A DNA stretch of 64,000 bases from Valencia hispanica. Lineage: Eukaryota > Chordata > Actinopteri > Cyprinodontiformes > Valenciidae. Each line of letters opens with the position of its first letter. Within the stretch, counting starts at the first letter, position 1. Positions 47,025 through 59,200 of this stretch are shown here, one piece after another. The notes beneath the pieces were generated by a model. It ran no database searches and was not told the DNA's origin. It saw nothing but the letters and a program-made list of their open reading frames with translations. A program made the position numbers and the translations under genes. Where the stretch lies: assembly GCA_963556495.2 (NCBI GenBank), contig OY747709.1, positions 14,400,400 to 14,464,399 on the forward strand, in the 5' to 3' direction.

Positions 47025-47512
47025 ACCTGTGCGCTCCTGCTCGATTAACGTTGATAGGTCCAGTGACTCTCCTATCTAGTACCGAGGGGGCAGCAACATG
47101 AGAAGAAACTGGCAACTGTGGGCCCCACCTCTGTTACACCGGCAGGCAGGCTGACAATGTCAGCAACTCTCAGAGTGCCCAGATCAGTCCGTGGGTAAAG
47201 AAGGACCTCAGTTGTCCCAACATTAGTCACTGGAACATACACTGTACCCCCGAACGACCTGCACGAGAGAAGGAGATGCCAACAGCCCAGCTGGTAAGCC
47301 AGTTCCAGGGGGCACGAACAGTGCACTTTGGCCAGAGAGCCACTCAGGGAAAGTGCTGGCAACCATTGTCATCACCCCACCAGGTATGGACACAGCTCGC
47401 TTTCCCCGAACCCTCACCGTACCCATAGGATCCTCTGGAATCGAGCTGGCAGCCTGGTGGCACCTATGCAAGGCTGCTAGAACCAGACCCGGTGCCTGAG
47501 AGACACGGAGAG

Positions 47513-47938
47513 TCAAAAAGAGAGGCTAAATGTGCCAAAGAGTTCTCTATAGCACTGGCGAATTACATTCATTCCCAGGACTCCTGGGACCGAAGACACA
47601 GCGCCAGGAGGATCTTTAACCACAAGGATCCCACAACGAGGCATCAATTTGCCACACATTTCAACGTCAAGCTCCAAGTAACTAATATACGGAATAGCCA
47701 GGCCATTAGCCGCTCGCAGCTGTAGCCAATGACAAGAATTAAGGCGATCATGGCCCCAGGGTGCGAACTGTTCCCAAAAGAGACTCTCCTTAACCGTGGA
47801 CACCATGGAACCAGTGTCTATCAAACAGGAAGCCGTAACCCCACCAATCAGGACATCGATGGTTGGACAAGGACCAATTAATTCGGCGGCAGCACCTTCC
47901 CTTGAGCCTATGGACTCCCCAACTGAGCTATGGCTCAA
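47513..47938 (-). pseudogene. Gypsy protease part
   Basis: IDVLIGGVTASCLIDTGSMV contains the DTG active site of a retroviral-type aspartic protease, followed by LDVEMCGKLMPRCGILVVKD. The region between here and the RT (47072-47513) is open in other frames only. Confidence 0.8.
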
Positions 47939-47999
47939 AAGGTCAGTGGGCTTCAGTTTTCCGACAGAGAAGAAAGAGGGGGGGCAACAGTGTTGGAAT

Positions 48000-48937
48000 T
48001 CAAACTAGCAACAGAATTAGGGGGGGTTGCAGGGAGGCCACAGTTTGAATCAGCTGATTAAGCTGCTCTTGTTGACACTTCAACAGATCCACCAAATCAC
48101 TTAACCATGGCTCTTGTTTAGTGACATTAGGAGTGGGCTGAAAGCGACCCTGCACTCCAAACTGAAGACCATAAGCTGATGGTAAAGAGCAGCTCCGTTC
48201 CCTAGCACCTCCTGGAAGACTCTCCCTCTCCCACCTAATTGCCTCTCCATGTAGCTCCAACAGACTGGCGGTTGACTTACCGCGGACAAATTGCTTAAGC
48301 TCCCATCGAAGATAACTATCAAGAACATGCTCTGTGAATTGGTCACGAAGAAGAACGTCAGCATTGGGCATCCCATCTCGTGCAGACTGCTTTACCTTTT
48401 TATTAATGCCATAAGGGCCAAGGAAAACTCCTGTAGAGTTTCTCCTTCACGTTGGTGCTGAGAGAAGAAAGCCTGTTGTAATGTCACATAAGATTGACTA
48501 CAGCCATTTAGCTCCTGTAAAATGGTACGAACCCGAACCGGGTCTCCTTGCTCCACACTGGAGCAAAACTTGATCTCTTCCTTTGCTTCTCCCTCCAAAT
48601 GATCAAATATAAAAAGCGCTTCATCTGCAGAAGAAAGGTGGCGGGCGCGAACACATGCCTGCACCTCTTCTACCCATTCAGCTATCCCAACACCAACCCT
48701 ACCATTAAAAATGGGGCACTTACGGTCTCTTGGAATAATAACCAGTCGCTCAGGAGCAGCAGCAGCAGCAGGAGCAGCAACGCCTGCAGACATCGGCTGA
48801 CTAGCCGGAATGGAAGAAGTGGAAGCAGCCCCTCCTGAACCACCCAGGGAAGCTGTCCGCTCCCGACGAAGTCGCTCATTGTCCGCCTTGAGCTGCAACA
48901 CAAGCTCCCTGAGCTGTTGCACATAATCATCCTCCAT
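48000..48937 (-). pseudogene. Gypsy gag
   Basis: ATG at 48937 starts MEDDYVQQLRELVLQLKADN (coiled-coil-like). A capsid-type domain follows (KCPIFNGRVGVGIAEWVEEV, EGEAKEEIKF). A frameshift near 48385 leads to PNADVLLRDQFTEHVLDSYL. No CCHC zinc knuckle was seen. Confidence 0.82.
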
Positions 48938-49109
48938 GCTGACTGGGAGGCTGCAATAAAAAAAACTCAGGAAAGAAAAATTATGACCAGTTGGATCCTT
49001 GGATTAAATACTGCTGTCTTGGCTCTCTCTCCACATATAAAAAAATACAAAGTCAAGGCATGTACAGAAAATTATTATTTTTTCCCCTCCTTCCTCTCCC
49101 CCCCAAAAT

Positions 49110-49280
<171 letters not shown>

Positions 49281-49342
49281 TCACACAAAAAAAACACTTC
49301 TCCGACCCCTTTAAAGTGGCAACCCTGCCAGCAACCCCAGAA

Positions 49343-49581
49343 TGTACTATGATAACAACATACCGAAGCGGACGCTTTGTAGGATACACAACATCCAGCG
49401 GAGCAATCCTTCCTCACAGCTCCAGCAGCCAGCCGAGAGCAGAGAGCTGGCACCTTGATAGCGACACCCCAAACAAAGGACTCCACGCCGCAATACAGCC
49501 ACCACGGAATGCAGAGAGGAGCCCGGCTGGTCAAACACATCCGCTTTTAAAGGAGGTGCACAGTGCCGCCCACCAATCAAA
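49343..49581 (-). repeat. 5' LTR of the Gypsy element (short form)
   Basis: Shares about 225 bp with the 3' LTR and ends TATCATAGTACA on the minus strand, followed three bases later by TGGGGTTGC, a TGG start as in primer-binding sites. Its outer edge abuts an ATCAA-repeat LINE tail, so its first ~245 bases relative to the other LTR are missing. Confidence 0.7.
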
Positions 49582-50394
49582 TCAAATCAAATCAAACTTA
49601 ATTTATAAAGTGCTTTTCATACAAGAAGTTGCATCACAAAGTGCTTTACAGATTAAAATGACCCCACATAAAACCACCTTCCCTTCCCTCCCCCACAGAT
49701 TTAAAAGCATGGTCACAGTTATACCCCCCTCCCCCCAACCCAACTCCCATGCACACACACAGTTAAAAGAAAAAGTAAAAAAGGACATTGGGCCGAGTGT
49801 AGATGAACCATGCAAGGAAACACCAACAGAGGAGCCATCTGCGCCTTGATTACTCTGTCTTTCAGATAACGCAAACCCCAAATCCTGTTTGTGTCATGGT
49901 TTTGTTAAACACTTTCATGAAGATGCTGTTGCAAGTTGTGACACAATGACTGTGATGGTGTCCTTAGGCTACTGATAACCCAAAGCCATAGATTGTTTCT
50001 CTGGAAACATAAACTAGTTCCCTTATCAGCCAAGAGCAGATTTACTGTCACGGCGTGCTTCATGAAGAAACACAAAAACCACATTCATCAGAGCGCTAAT
50101 ATTGGACAAGAGGTTACATCAGGGACAACAATGCTATGTTACTACCGGTAAATCTCCGCTATGAAGATCACTTTGACTTTTGAACCTCTTTTGAGTCACA
50201 CATTTCCATCTCATTTGATGATCAGTCCAGGTGTTTCCAAATGTGTTATTCTTTTTTAGGTGTGACACCCATGTTCCCAGCAATGATGATTATTATGTTC
50301 ATCAGAATCAGGTGTGCCTCTAAATAATCAAATAAAAACCCTACCCAGTTTCTGTTAAAGCTTAGCTTTTTGCGTCTCTTCGATTTGACACGTA
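49582..50394. other. LINE tail then unassigned sequence
   Basis: ATCAA repeats (49578-49600) followed by TTTATAAAGTGCTTTTCATA look like a reversed LINE tail. Nothing is recognised from about 49900 to 50394. Confidence 0.5.
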
Positions 50395-51735
50395 TGCCAC
50401 TAAATACATTAGTACATGGATGACTCTAAACTTTTTGCTCTTAAATTCTGACAAGACAGAAGTTGCTGTCTTTTGACCAGAAGTTCAAAAAAATAAACTT
50501 ATTCACTTTATCTGGATGGCATTAAATTGGCCCCCAGTAATAACGTAAAGAACCTCGGCGTTATTTTTGACCAACACATGACATTTAAATCCCATATTAA
50601 ACAGGTTTCTAGGATTTCTTTCTTTCACCTCCGGAATATTGCTAAGATTAGAAACATCCTGTCCAGGAGTGATGCTGAGAAACTAGTCCATGCATTTGTT
50701 ACCTCAAGGCTGGACTACTGTAATACTTTACTATCAGGTAGTCCACAAAATGCCATTAAAAGCCTTCAGTTGACCCAAAATGCGGCAGCAAAAGGTCAAT
50801 ATGAATATAAGAGAGATCACATTTCTCCTGTTTTAGCTTCCCTTCATTGGCTCCCTGTTAAATCCAGAATAGAATTTAAGATCCTTCTTCTTACATACAA
50901 AGCCCTTAATAATCAAGCTCCATCATACATCAGAGATCTAATTGTTCCATATGTTCCTAACAGAGCACTTCGCTTTCAGACTGCAGGTTTACTTGTAGTT
51001 CCTAGGATTTCTAAAAGTAGAATGGGAGGCAGATCTTTTAGTTATCAGGCTCCTCTCCTGTGGAACCAGCTCCCAGCTTTAGTCCGTGAGGCAGACACTC
51101 TGTTTACTTTTAAGTCCAGGCTTAAAACTTTCTTTTTTGATAAAGCTTATAGTTGGAGTGGCTTAGGTCATCCTGAGCTATCTCTGTAGTTATGCTGCTA
51201 TAGGCTTAGACTGCTGGAGGACAGACTGACAAATTTTCTTCACTCTGCTACTTCCTTTTCTCCTACGACTCTCCAGTTGTATTATAGTACATTCTGTTAT
51301 TTCGACTGTTAACTTTGTTTTCTCTCAGTGTTTTTCTCTCCATAGAAGATATACCTGGTCTGGTATCCTGCTTGGCTGGAATGCTCTGTTGGACGGGGGG
51401 CATCGACTGGGACGGTGCTCCCAGTAACTGAACATCCACTGTGTCATGTTATCAACGTTTTACTTTCTGTAACATAGAAAGTTCTCTTATATCAGATCTT
51501 CTGTTCCTTCTGTTTTTCTGCTCTGTCTTCTCAAACCCCCAGACGGTCGTGGCAGATGGCCGCTCCTACTGAGCCTGGTTCTGTTGGAGGTTTCTTCCTG
51601 TTAAAGGGGAGTTTTTCCTCTCCACCGTTGCTACATGCTTGCTCAGTATGAGGGATTGCTGAAGGATTGCTGTGGTTGGAAAGTCTGCATCAACGGGGCC
51701 CAACCTAACGCCAATGACTGACGCAATCTGCTGGG
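50395..51735 (+). mobile_element. L2-like LINE, 5'-truncated, with 3'UTR
   Basis: The 220-codon open stretch (50527-51189) is a reverse-transcriptase C-terminus: [76 protein letters not shown]. Upstream text to about 50395 belongs to the same frame with breaks; 51190-51735 is the 3'UTR. Same family as the copy at 26.85-28.5 kb. Confidence 0.87.
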
Positions 51736-51739
51736 ATTC

Positions 51740-53104
51740 CTTAAATAGGAAACTTTTTAACTGATTGGAATGTTTGTATAAATGTATTGAAATGACTTCT
51801 TGTTATGTACAGGGAGATGGTGGTCTGATACGATGAGACCATGTAATATATTAGACCTACATGCATAATGCTGTGTGTGGTGGAAAAGTAAGCCTGCTCA
51901 TTGCTCTGAACAAACCATTTGTTCTGCAACAACAGGGAAGCTGGCCTAAAAATGGAAAGGCTCTGAATTGGGCAACAACCACAGATGGCAGAAAACCGCT
52001 TTAAAAGCTTTATCGGAGGTTTTTGGAGCAGGGTGGAGATGTCATCTGGGGAATGATCTGAACAGAGATATGGAACTGAAGAGGACAGGTAAGTGGTTAG
52101 ATTTCAGGAAACTGTAGGTGATTCCGAATCTTCTGAGGCACTGGTGGGGCTTACGTTCCAGGCTAGCGAGGAGTTCCAGGAAGAGCTCGTGTGATCTGGT
52201 GTCTGTTGCAGGTGGAGTTAGCGTTGGAGGGCGGACAGGCAGGAGATCGGCTGGAGCGTTAGCAGGCTGAGTTTCTTTCTAGGGAGGAGCGGTGAGGAGG
52301 AATCCAGGGGTTGAACGAGGAAACGAGGGCGCAGAAGGAGCATCCAGAAATCTACAAGGAGAACAAGGAAGGTAAGTAAGTCTTTTCACAAAATAATTTC
52401 AGGAGAAACTTCTGTTCAATGCTCAGGAGGAACTCTGAGTGGCCTGTTACCAATTTAGGTGACTAAACCATCTGGCGTCAGCCTCAGGGAACTGCTCCTC
52501 TTTTGAGCTCCAGCGCTGATGAGGATATGCTGGTGCAGCTTCTACACCCTGCACAGAGGTAGACACACAGAAACACAGACACACCCACATACCCAGCACA
52601 CAGCAACCTACTCCTAAAACCTGGACTAAAGCCTGTTAGAGGCTGTAAAAGACTGGTGCAGAGACTCACCTTCAGGCAGGACAACATTTCTAAACATACA
52701 GACAAAGCTAGAATCCAGTTGAGAATCAGTGACAAGATGAAGGGTAATAATACTTTTGCAAAAACCGTCATTTCTTCTGAATGCGATCTGGAAATGCGGG
52801 GGTTGTATTAGGCGATCTAAATCCGCTAACACATATTTCAGCTTTTGATCTACATATTATTGTGGGAAATCTTTTTTTTCTTCTGCATAATCTGTTCAAC
52901 CACCCTTTTATCTCATGAGATTTTGGCCCCTACACTTGGAACGTCAGATGTAGTTTACACTACATAATAACACAGGCTTCCAGAACCGCTCCATTGAGAT
53001 AAGTCACTATAAGAACCTGTCCTGGACATTCAATGCCTCTCACCCATTGGTTGAGGTACGATCACAAAAAAAAAAAAAAAAAAAAACAGTGAGAAAGGGA
53101 AGGG
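51740..53104. other. Upstream region of transglutaminase, no gene
   Basis: No exon was seen. About 52190-52560 looks like a decayed repeat (GGCGTCAGCCTCAGGGAACT at 52475). A-run 53066-53086. Confidence 0.4.
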
Positions 53105-53112
53105 TTTATAAG
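53105..53112 (+). promoter_or_regulatory. TATA box of transglutaminase gene
   Basis: TTTATAAG lies 48 nt before the ATG at 53160, so transcription would start near 53135 with a short 5'UTR. A 21-nt A-run lies just upstream at 53066-53086. Confidence 0.55.
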
Positions 53113-53159
53113 TGGAGCATGTTCATCATTCCTTCACTCACTTTTGACTCCTGTAGATC

Positions 53160-53202
53160 ATGGACTACAAGCTGCTAACATTACCCAACACTGGTGGTAA
53201 AG
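53160..53202 (+). CDS. Transglutaminase exon 1 (start)
   Basis: ATG at 53160 begins [21 protein letters not shown] donor, phase 1 out. Chosen because it follows a TATA box and joins exon 2 in phase. This N-terminus is not conserved among paralogues, so it is the weakest exon. Confidence 0.7.
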
Positions 53203-56200
53203 GTATGCTGTGAATCAGGCTTTCTCTTCTAAGATGCTAATTTTAAAATATTCTGTTAATCCATGCTCTGCTTCAGGGCATAAATGTAATTTGAGGAAAA
53301 AAATTACTTTCTAATACAGATCTACTGATGTATATGTATGGGATCTAAACCAAGCAAAGTTTTGATATGTAAAATATCTCTAAATGTTTATCCTTAACCA
53401 GAATATTATTAGTCCAGCTCTACAGAGAGCTTTTTTTTCTACTTAACTAACCCTGCTGACTGTTGTTTAGTGCAAATGTTATAGGTTTGTGTGTGACAGA
53501 AGGTACAAAATGTGAAATGGGGTTGCGTTCATTAGTCCTGCTGAGCTATTTAACCTTTCCAGTTTAGTTTAATGCCCCATTCTTAGATTGACATGCTGAT
53601 AACAGAAGGTCAAACCTGTTACAAGAACTGCCTTCATGCACAGAAGTGAGAAACAAAGATGAGAAACGGCTGCTGGGCTGTATATGAAGGAGAATGAAAG
53701 ATTTAGCCGAGACTGAATATTTAAAAGATGATCTAAATTAGTTGGTAACAGAAATCTCCTGACGATTACCTGCGGGATTAACAATTGTTTATGAAAAGCA
53801 TAAAGTAGGCTATATGAGCTGAAAATGTATAAAGTCAGAGCATATAAACATTTTGTTTTGATGTGAGCTAAAAAAACAAACCAAGTAATGTGTGATTGTT
53901 AGTCTGTCATAGAGCAAGAAATCTACGGTTTATCACTATTTTCTTTTGCTCCTATTTCTACAGCAGTGATTTTCAATTTTTTTTACCACGTGGGCCAAAG
54001 TCACAAAGTTACAGAAAAGGATTAAAGCCACTGAGAAATGGTCAGAATTATGACCGTAATCTCGGAATTCCGTGATTAACGTCAGAACACTTTTTGTTGG
54101 CCTCTTCTGGACTAAGTTAAAAGTAACATACTTATTACCTACAAAAACTCTATTATTTAAAATTCAAAAATTAATTTGTTGTGATTCTTCTAATGAAACA
54201 GGATGGATCACGGTGGACCATTTTTAAACATAAAATACTCAGGTTTTCCTTTATTAAAGAAAGGTGTATGTTTCTTTTTATTTGGGTAGATTTTATTTTG
54301 AATTTTTCTTTTATTCCCTTTATCGGTCTGATTTTTTTGTTTTTTTGTGTGTCTATTCTCAGTTACAAGTATGAAATAGTGGTCACTTATTCTTAAAAGA
54401 TTCTTGCTATATTTATCCTATTTTAATAACTGACTCCCAAATCTGCTTTTGGGTATTTCTTCTCAGGTGAACATGCACACATTTGTTTTCTGTTTTGTAA
54501 GTGTTGCTTTTTGGAAACTGTATTTCACACATTCCCCACATTTCATTTTGATTCCTTTCATCCTGATTATGTTACATGGAATAAAATAAACACAATGCTT
54601 ATAAGAAAACAATTTTGTGTGCACCAGATAAAACATCAGCAACCAATGGCAGTTCAAACAGCATTTAAAGTGATAGTACCGACAGTAAAAGCATCCAAAT
54701 CCATCTTTACAGGTAGGGGCAACTTTCGACTGAGGCTGGTGAACTTTGAAATTCTGGAAAATCACATTTCCCATGAGACCGTGGGGCTAAGCGAGACTCT
54801 CCTGGTGGTACGACGAGGACAACCGTTCAAACTGACTCTGCTGTTTGGCGGTCGGACATGGAACCCTCGCACTGAGATGGTGGTGCTGGTGGTTTGCTTA
54901 GGTATGAATGACAGAATGGAAACACAAACACAACTCTACAACTTATCAAGATAAAAACATTACAGTCACGCTCATGTAAATGATATGTGTTATGATTTGC
55001 GTAAAAGACACATGCAAAACCGTTAAGTTACCAAATATCTTTTTCTTCAAAAATGCAGTCAAACAATCCACACCCAAAATATACAAAAAATATAAAAGGT
55101 ATTCTTATTACAATTCTTTCCTTCCTATTTCTTGTAAACACAGTCAGCATGATCAAAGAAACTGCATTGATCGCCTATCTCCAGCGATCATTGGGCGAGA
55201 GACAGGGTACACCCTGGACATTTTAACAGTAATCTGAGTCATTTTTGCTCTTCTTTGGCAAAGAAGCCCGTGGAGCTTCTCTTCAAGTGCCTTTTGTGTG
55301 TACTTTGGTTTCCCTCTTACTGTCACTCACATGCTGTGTGTCACATACATCAAACAAATGCTCATCTGCCATTCTTCAAACTCTACAAAGTCCAATAAAT
55401 TTTCCAAAACGATCTTTATGGCAATCATCAATAATTCTGCTCCTCAATAAACTTGAAGTCTCTTTCAGCAAGTTTCTTTTGGATCTTCACAATAAATATG
55501 TTAAATACAGTGCAGTTTTTTTGGTATATGCAGAAAATTAGTATAAGAAACATGGCTTAGCCTATTCATTCAAATTTAAAAGGAATCTAATTCCACATAC
55601 TTAAATCTCAGTTATGAGTGTTTTTTTTATCTGCAGGGAGTCTGTCACAGAGGATCCCAGTTTTGTTCTCAGACAAATGTCCAAATCTCCAGAGATGGTC
55701 TGCTACAGTTCATCCCAGAGACAGACATGCCCAGTCAGCCACCGTCCATATCTGTTCCCCGGTGATGTCTTCGGTGGGTCTCTATCAGCTCGGGGTCCAA
55801 ATACAGACAATCTGTCATGAATGCACTTATTCAGTGGGGAAATTTGTGCTGCTCTGCAACCCTTGGCTGAGAGGTGAGTCCAACTCATTTTCACACTTTC
55901 TCTTTTAGCTTGTTGAAGATGTTCGACTCTCCCTGCTGTCGCATTCCAGATGATCCAGTATACATGCCAGAGAGAGTGCAGCTAGAGGAGTATGTCAAGA
56001 GTGACTGTGGATTGGTGTTCATGGGCACTCCAGCAAATGTTCAGAGACGACCCTGGTCCTTTGGTCAGGTGGGTAACACACACTCAAAAAGCCTATGGAA
56101 TTGAAAGATTCCCAACTTTATTAGCAGAAGAAATATCATAAGCTGTGTTTGGATTTGAGCAGTATGAACCTAGGGTTTTGGAGGCCTGTCTGGCGCTCCT

Positions 56201-59200
56201 GGAAGTCAGCCCACAACACCAAATTGACAGCAACAAAGACTATATCTTACGAGCAGAACCTGTTTACCTCTCTTTGGTCATCTGTGCCATGGTAACCTAT
56301 AACACATACATTATTTACAGGTCACTGAATCTGAGAAATAGATATGTGCTACATCTTCTAATAAGTTACGGATATTTAAAACAAAATATGACCAAAACAT
56401 ATAATCAAAGAAGTTGTTGGGCAGTTTTAAATTACGCTTGGTATTGTGCCTCTTTCTGCTGAAGGTAAACACCAATGACGATTTAGGAATTCTGTTTGGA
56501 AGGTGGGAGGATGACTACCGTGACGGTGTCAAGCCAACAGATTGGACCGGCAGTGCTGAAATCCTTCAACAATGGCTCTTATCCAAATTCCAGCCTGTGC
56601 GCTACGGGCAGTGCTGGGTCTTTGCATCGGTCCTCTGCACAGGTGCTTCTTCATCATGTGTTCCAAAGTCAACACAGCTCTTCTTGTCAGCCTTGTGGTG
56701 GAAGGCTTTTCATTTTGGACTCAATTGGGGTCATCATGCACAATGTCTGCCTCCCTGTGGGGGAAAACCAGGGAAGTTACAAAAACATGTGAACTTACAC
56801 ATAAAACCAAAAACTTGTAAGTAACTTCAAGCCATCTTTAAATGTGTCTCAGGTCAAAAGATCGGGTCGTGGCAATGCCCGATTATGTAGTTCCTCCACC
56901 CTTACGGAGAAGTCACATGGGCTTGAACATGTTCTTCACATGGGATCACATGTTATTCCATGCGGCACATGGTAAACCACATGTATGGTTTTACATGGGT
57001 TTCACACATTTTTCACATGTAATTACATAGACTTCACGTGGGCTTCACATGTAATTTCACATGGGTTTCACACATTTGTTTGACATGTAGGTTTCTTGTT
57101 GAAAATGACATGATTCAAATGTGGTTTACATCTTATCCCATGGGCTTCACATGTGAATGTCCATGGGTTTCAGTTTGTTACCATGGAAATGTTCCAAATT
57201 CACATGGGAAATGGGTGCAAAACACAGGTGGTCACGTGTTTTTTTTTCACATATCTCACATGTTTTCACACGTGAATTTCACATGGGTCAAAGATTTTTC
57301 ACATGTGATCACATGTGATCCTGCATATTTGAAGCCATGTGGTTTTTTTTTTTATTCTGTGAGGGCAGTTCTGGATCTGCCCCAGGTTCTCCTACCAGTG
57401 GAATGGGCCTTTAAAAGCAGGTACCCTGGAGGCATTCTGATCAGATGCAACTCCAATCAAGGTGCAGGAGCAGCTCCTTTAATCTGAATTCCCCTGCGTG
57501 TCAGAACTGCTCACCCTCCCTCTAAGAGGCTAAGCTCGATGCTCGTCATGCAGACAGACCAGCAAATGGAGAGCTTTGCTTTCTCTCCAGCACGACATAC
57601 TGTAGCAACGACAACATTTCGGCATATGAGGCTAACTTAATCCATCTAACCATCTCCTCCTTCATCCTAGACGCCAAGATATTCAAACTTTTTCTACTTG
57701 AGGCAAAATTCCACATGCCCCTCATCCTGGCTGTTTCATAGTTGTTGTATATGGTCATAAGCCTTCTCCAGATCCACAGAAAACATGTGGATGGAACAAG
57801 AAGCTCCCGTGACCCTTTCAGCAGTTCTGCGATAGTAAAGATCTCTTCCAAACAGTCTTCCAACAGCAAGACTGAGAACAGTGAGCCCTGGATGCTTGGA
57901 CCACAGTCTGATTTGTCTTATAGCACTCGATTAAGCTACCGAACATCTGAAGTAAAAAAAAAAGAACACTGGGGGAATCCATGTTCTCCACTGAGCTTTT
58001 TTGCTTTCTGCAAACAGATTTGGTCTCTAGCTGCATTTTTCCCCATAGTAAAATCCAACACAACCTTTTTTTTCAGTTATGAGAGTTCTGGGAATTCCCT
58101 CCAGGGTGGTGACAGTTTTCAATGCAGCCCATGACACTGACGGCAACACCACCATTGAAGAGTACTACACAACCAATGGGGACAAACTGAACTTGTCCAA
58201 GGATATGGTTTGGTAGGTGAAACAATTGCACCAGTTTTTTATTTACAAGAGAGTCGTGCTTTTGTTGCACAGGGTGAGAATAATGTGCGTCCATCATTCC
58301 ATGCACTTTTGTCAGTGGAGTGTGATAAGCTGTGTGTACCTACAGGAATTTCCATGTATGGGTGGAGTGCTGGATGAAAAGATCAGACCTCGGTCCAGAG
58401 TTCGATGGCTGGCAGGTGGTGGACCCAACACCCCAAGAGAAGAGTAGAGGTAGCGTGGGAGTCAGGTTTTTTTTTTTTGTTAGACCCAACAAAGAATTCC
58501 TAAACATTCCTATAAACTCTTTGAGCAGATCGAGCAGATTCACCTTGATGAGTATGGTTTCCTCTGGAGAAAATGTTTCTGTCAAAGAGGTCAAAGTGAA
58601 CCCTAAACACTCTAAAGGGTAATGATTCTCCTGTCTCATAGGTGTATATCGATGCGGCCCTTGCCCGGTTGCTGCCATCCGGAAACACTGCTTCGGTGTG
58701 CCGTATAACACCCCGTTCCTCTATGCCTCTGTTGATGGAGATATTCTTCGTCTTATTATGCAAAATCAACAAGTAGTTGGGGAAAAAGTAGACTCTGAGA
58801 CTGTGGGACAGCTTATTTGCACCAAAAGCATCAGCTCGGACAGTCTACACAATCTGACAAAAACTTATAAAGGCCTGGAAAGTAAGAAGTCTTCATTTAT
58901 GCTTTTCAGTATTATCTTTGGGGAAAAAATGCAAAAAGATGCTAATAAATCAAACTGAAATTCCACGAATGCTTTATTCTGTCTTTGTTCTCCACATGTG
59001 TTCAAATCTTCTTCTTCTTTTTCTTCTTCTTCGCAGAACTACAGAGACTCAACCTAAGAGGTATTTAAAGTTAAGTGTTTTTGTTTCTATACCAACTGGA
59101 TTTAGACATCTTTTTAAAATGTTTCTATTTTTATAATGTTCTTGTTTTTCCATCTTGTAAAGTCTCCTCCTCCTGCTCACCCTCATCTGCAGACAGAATG

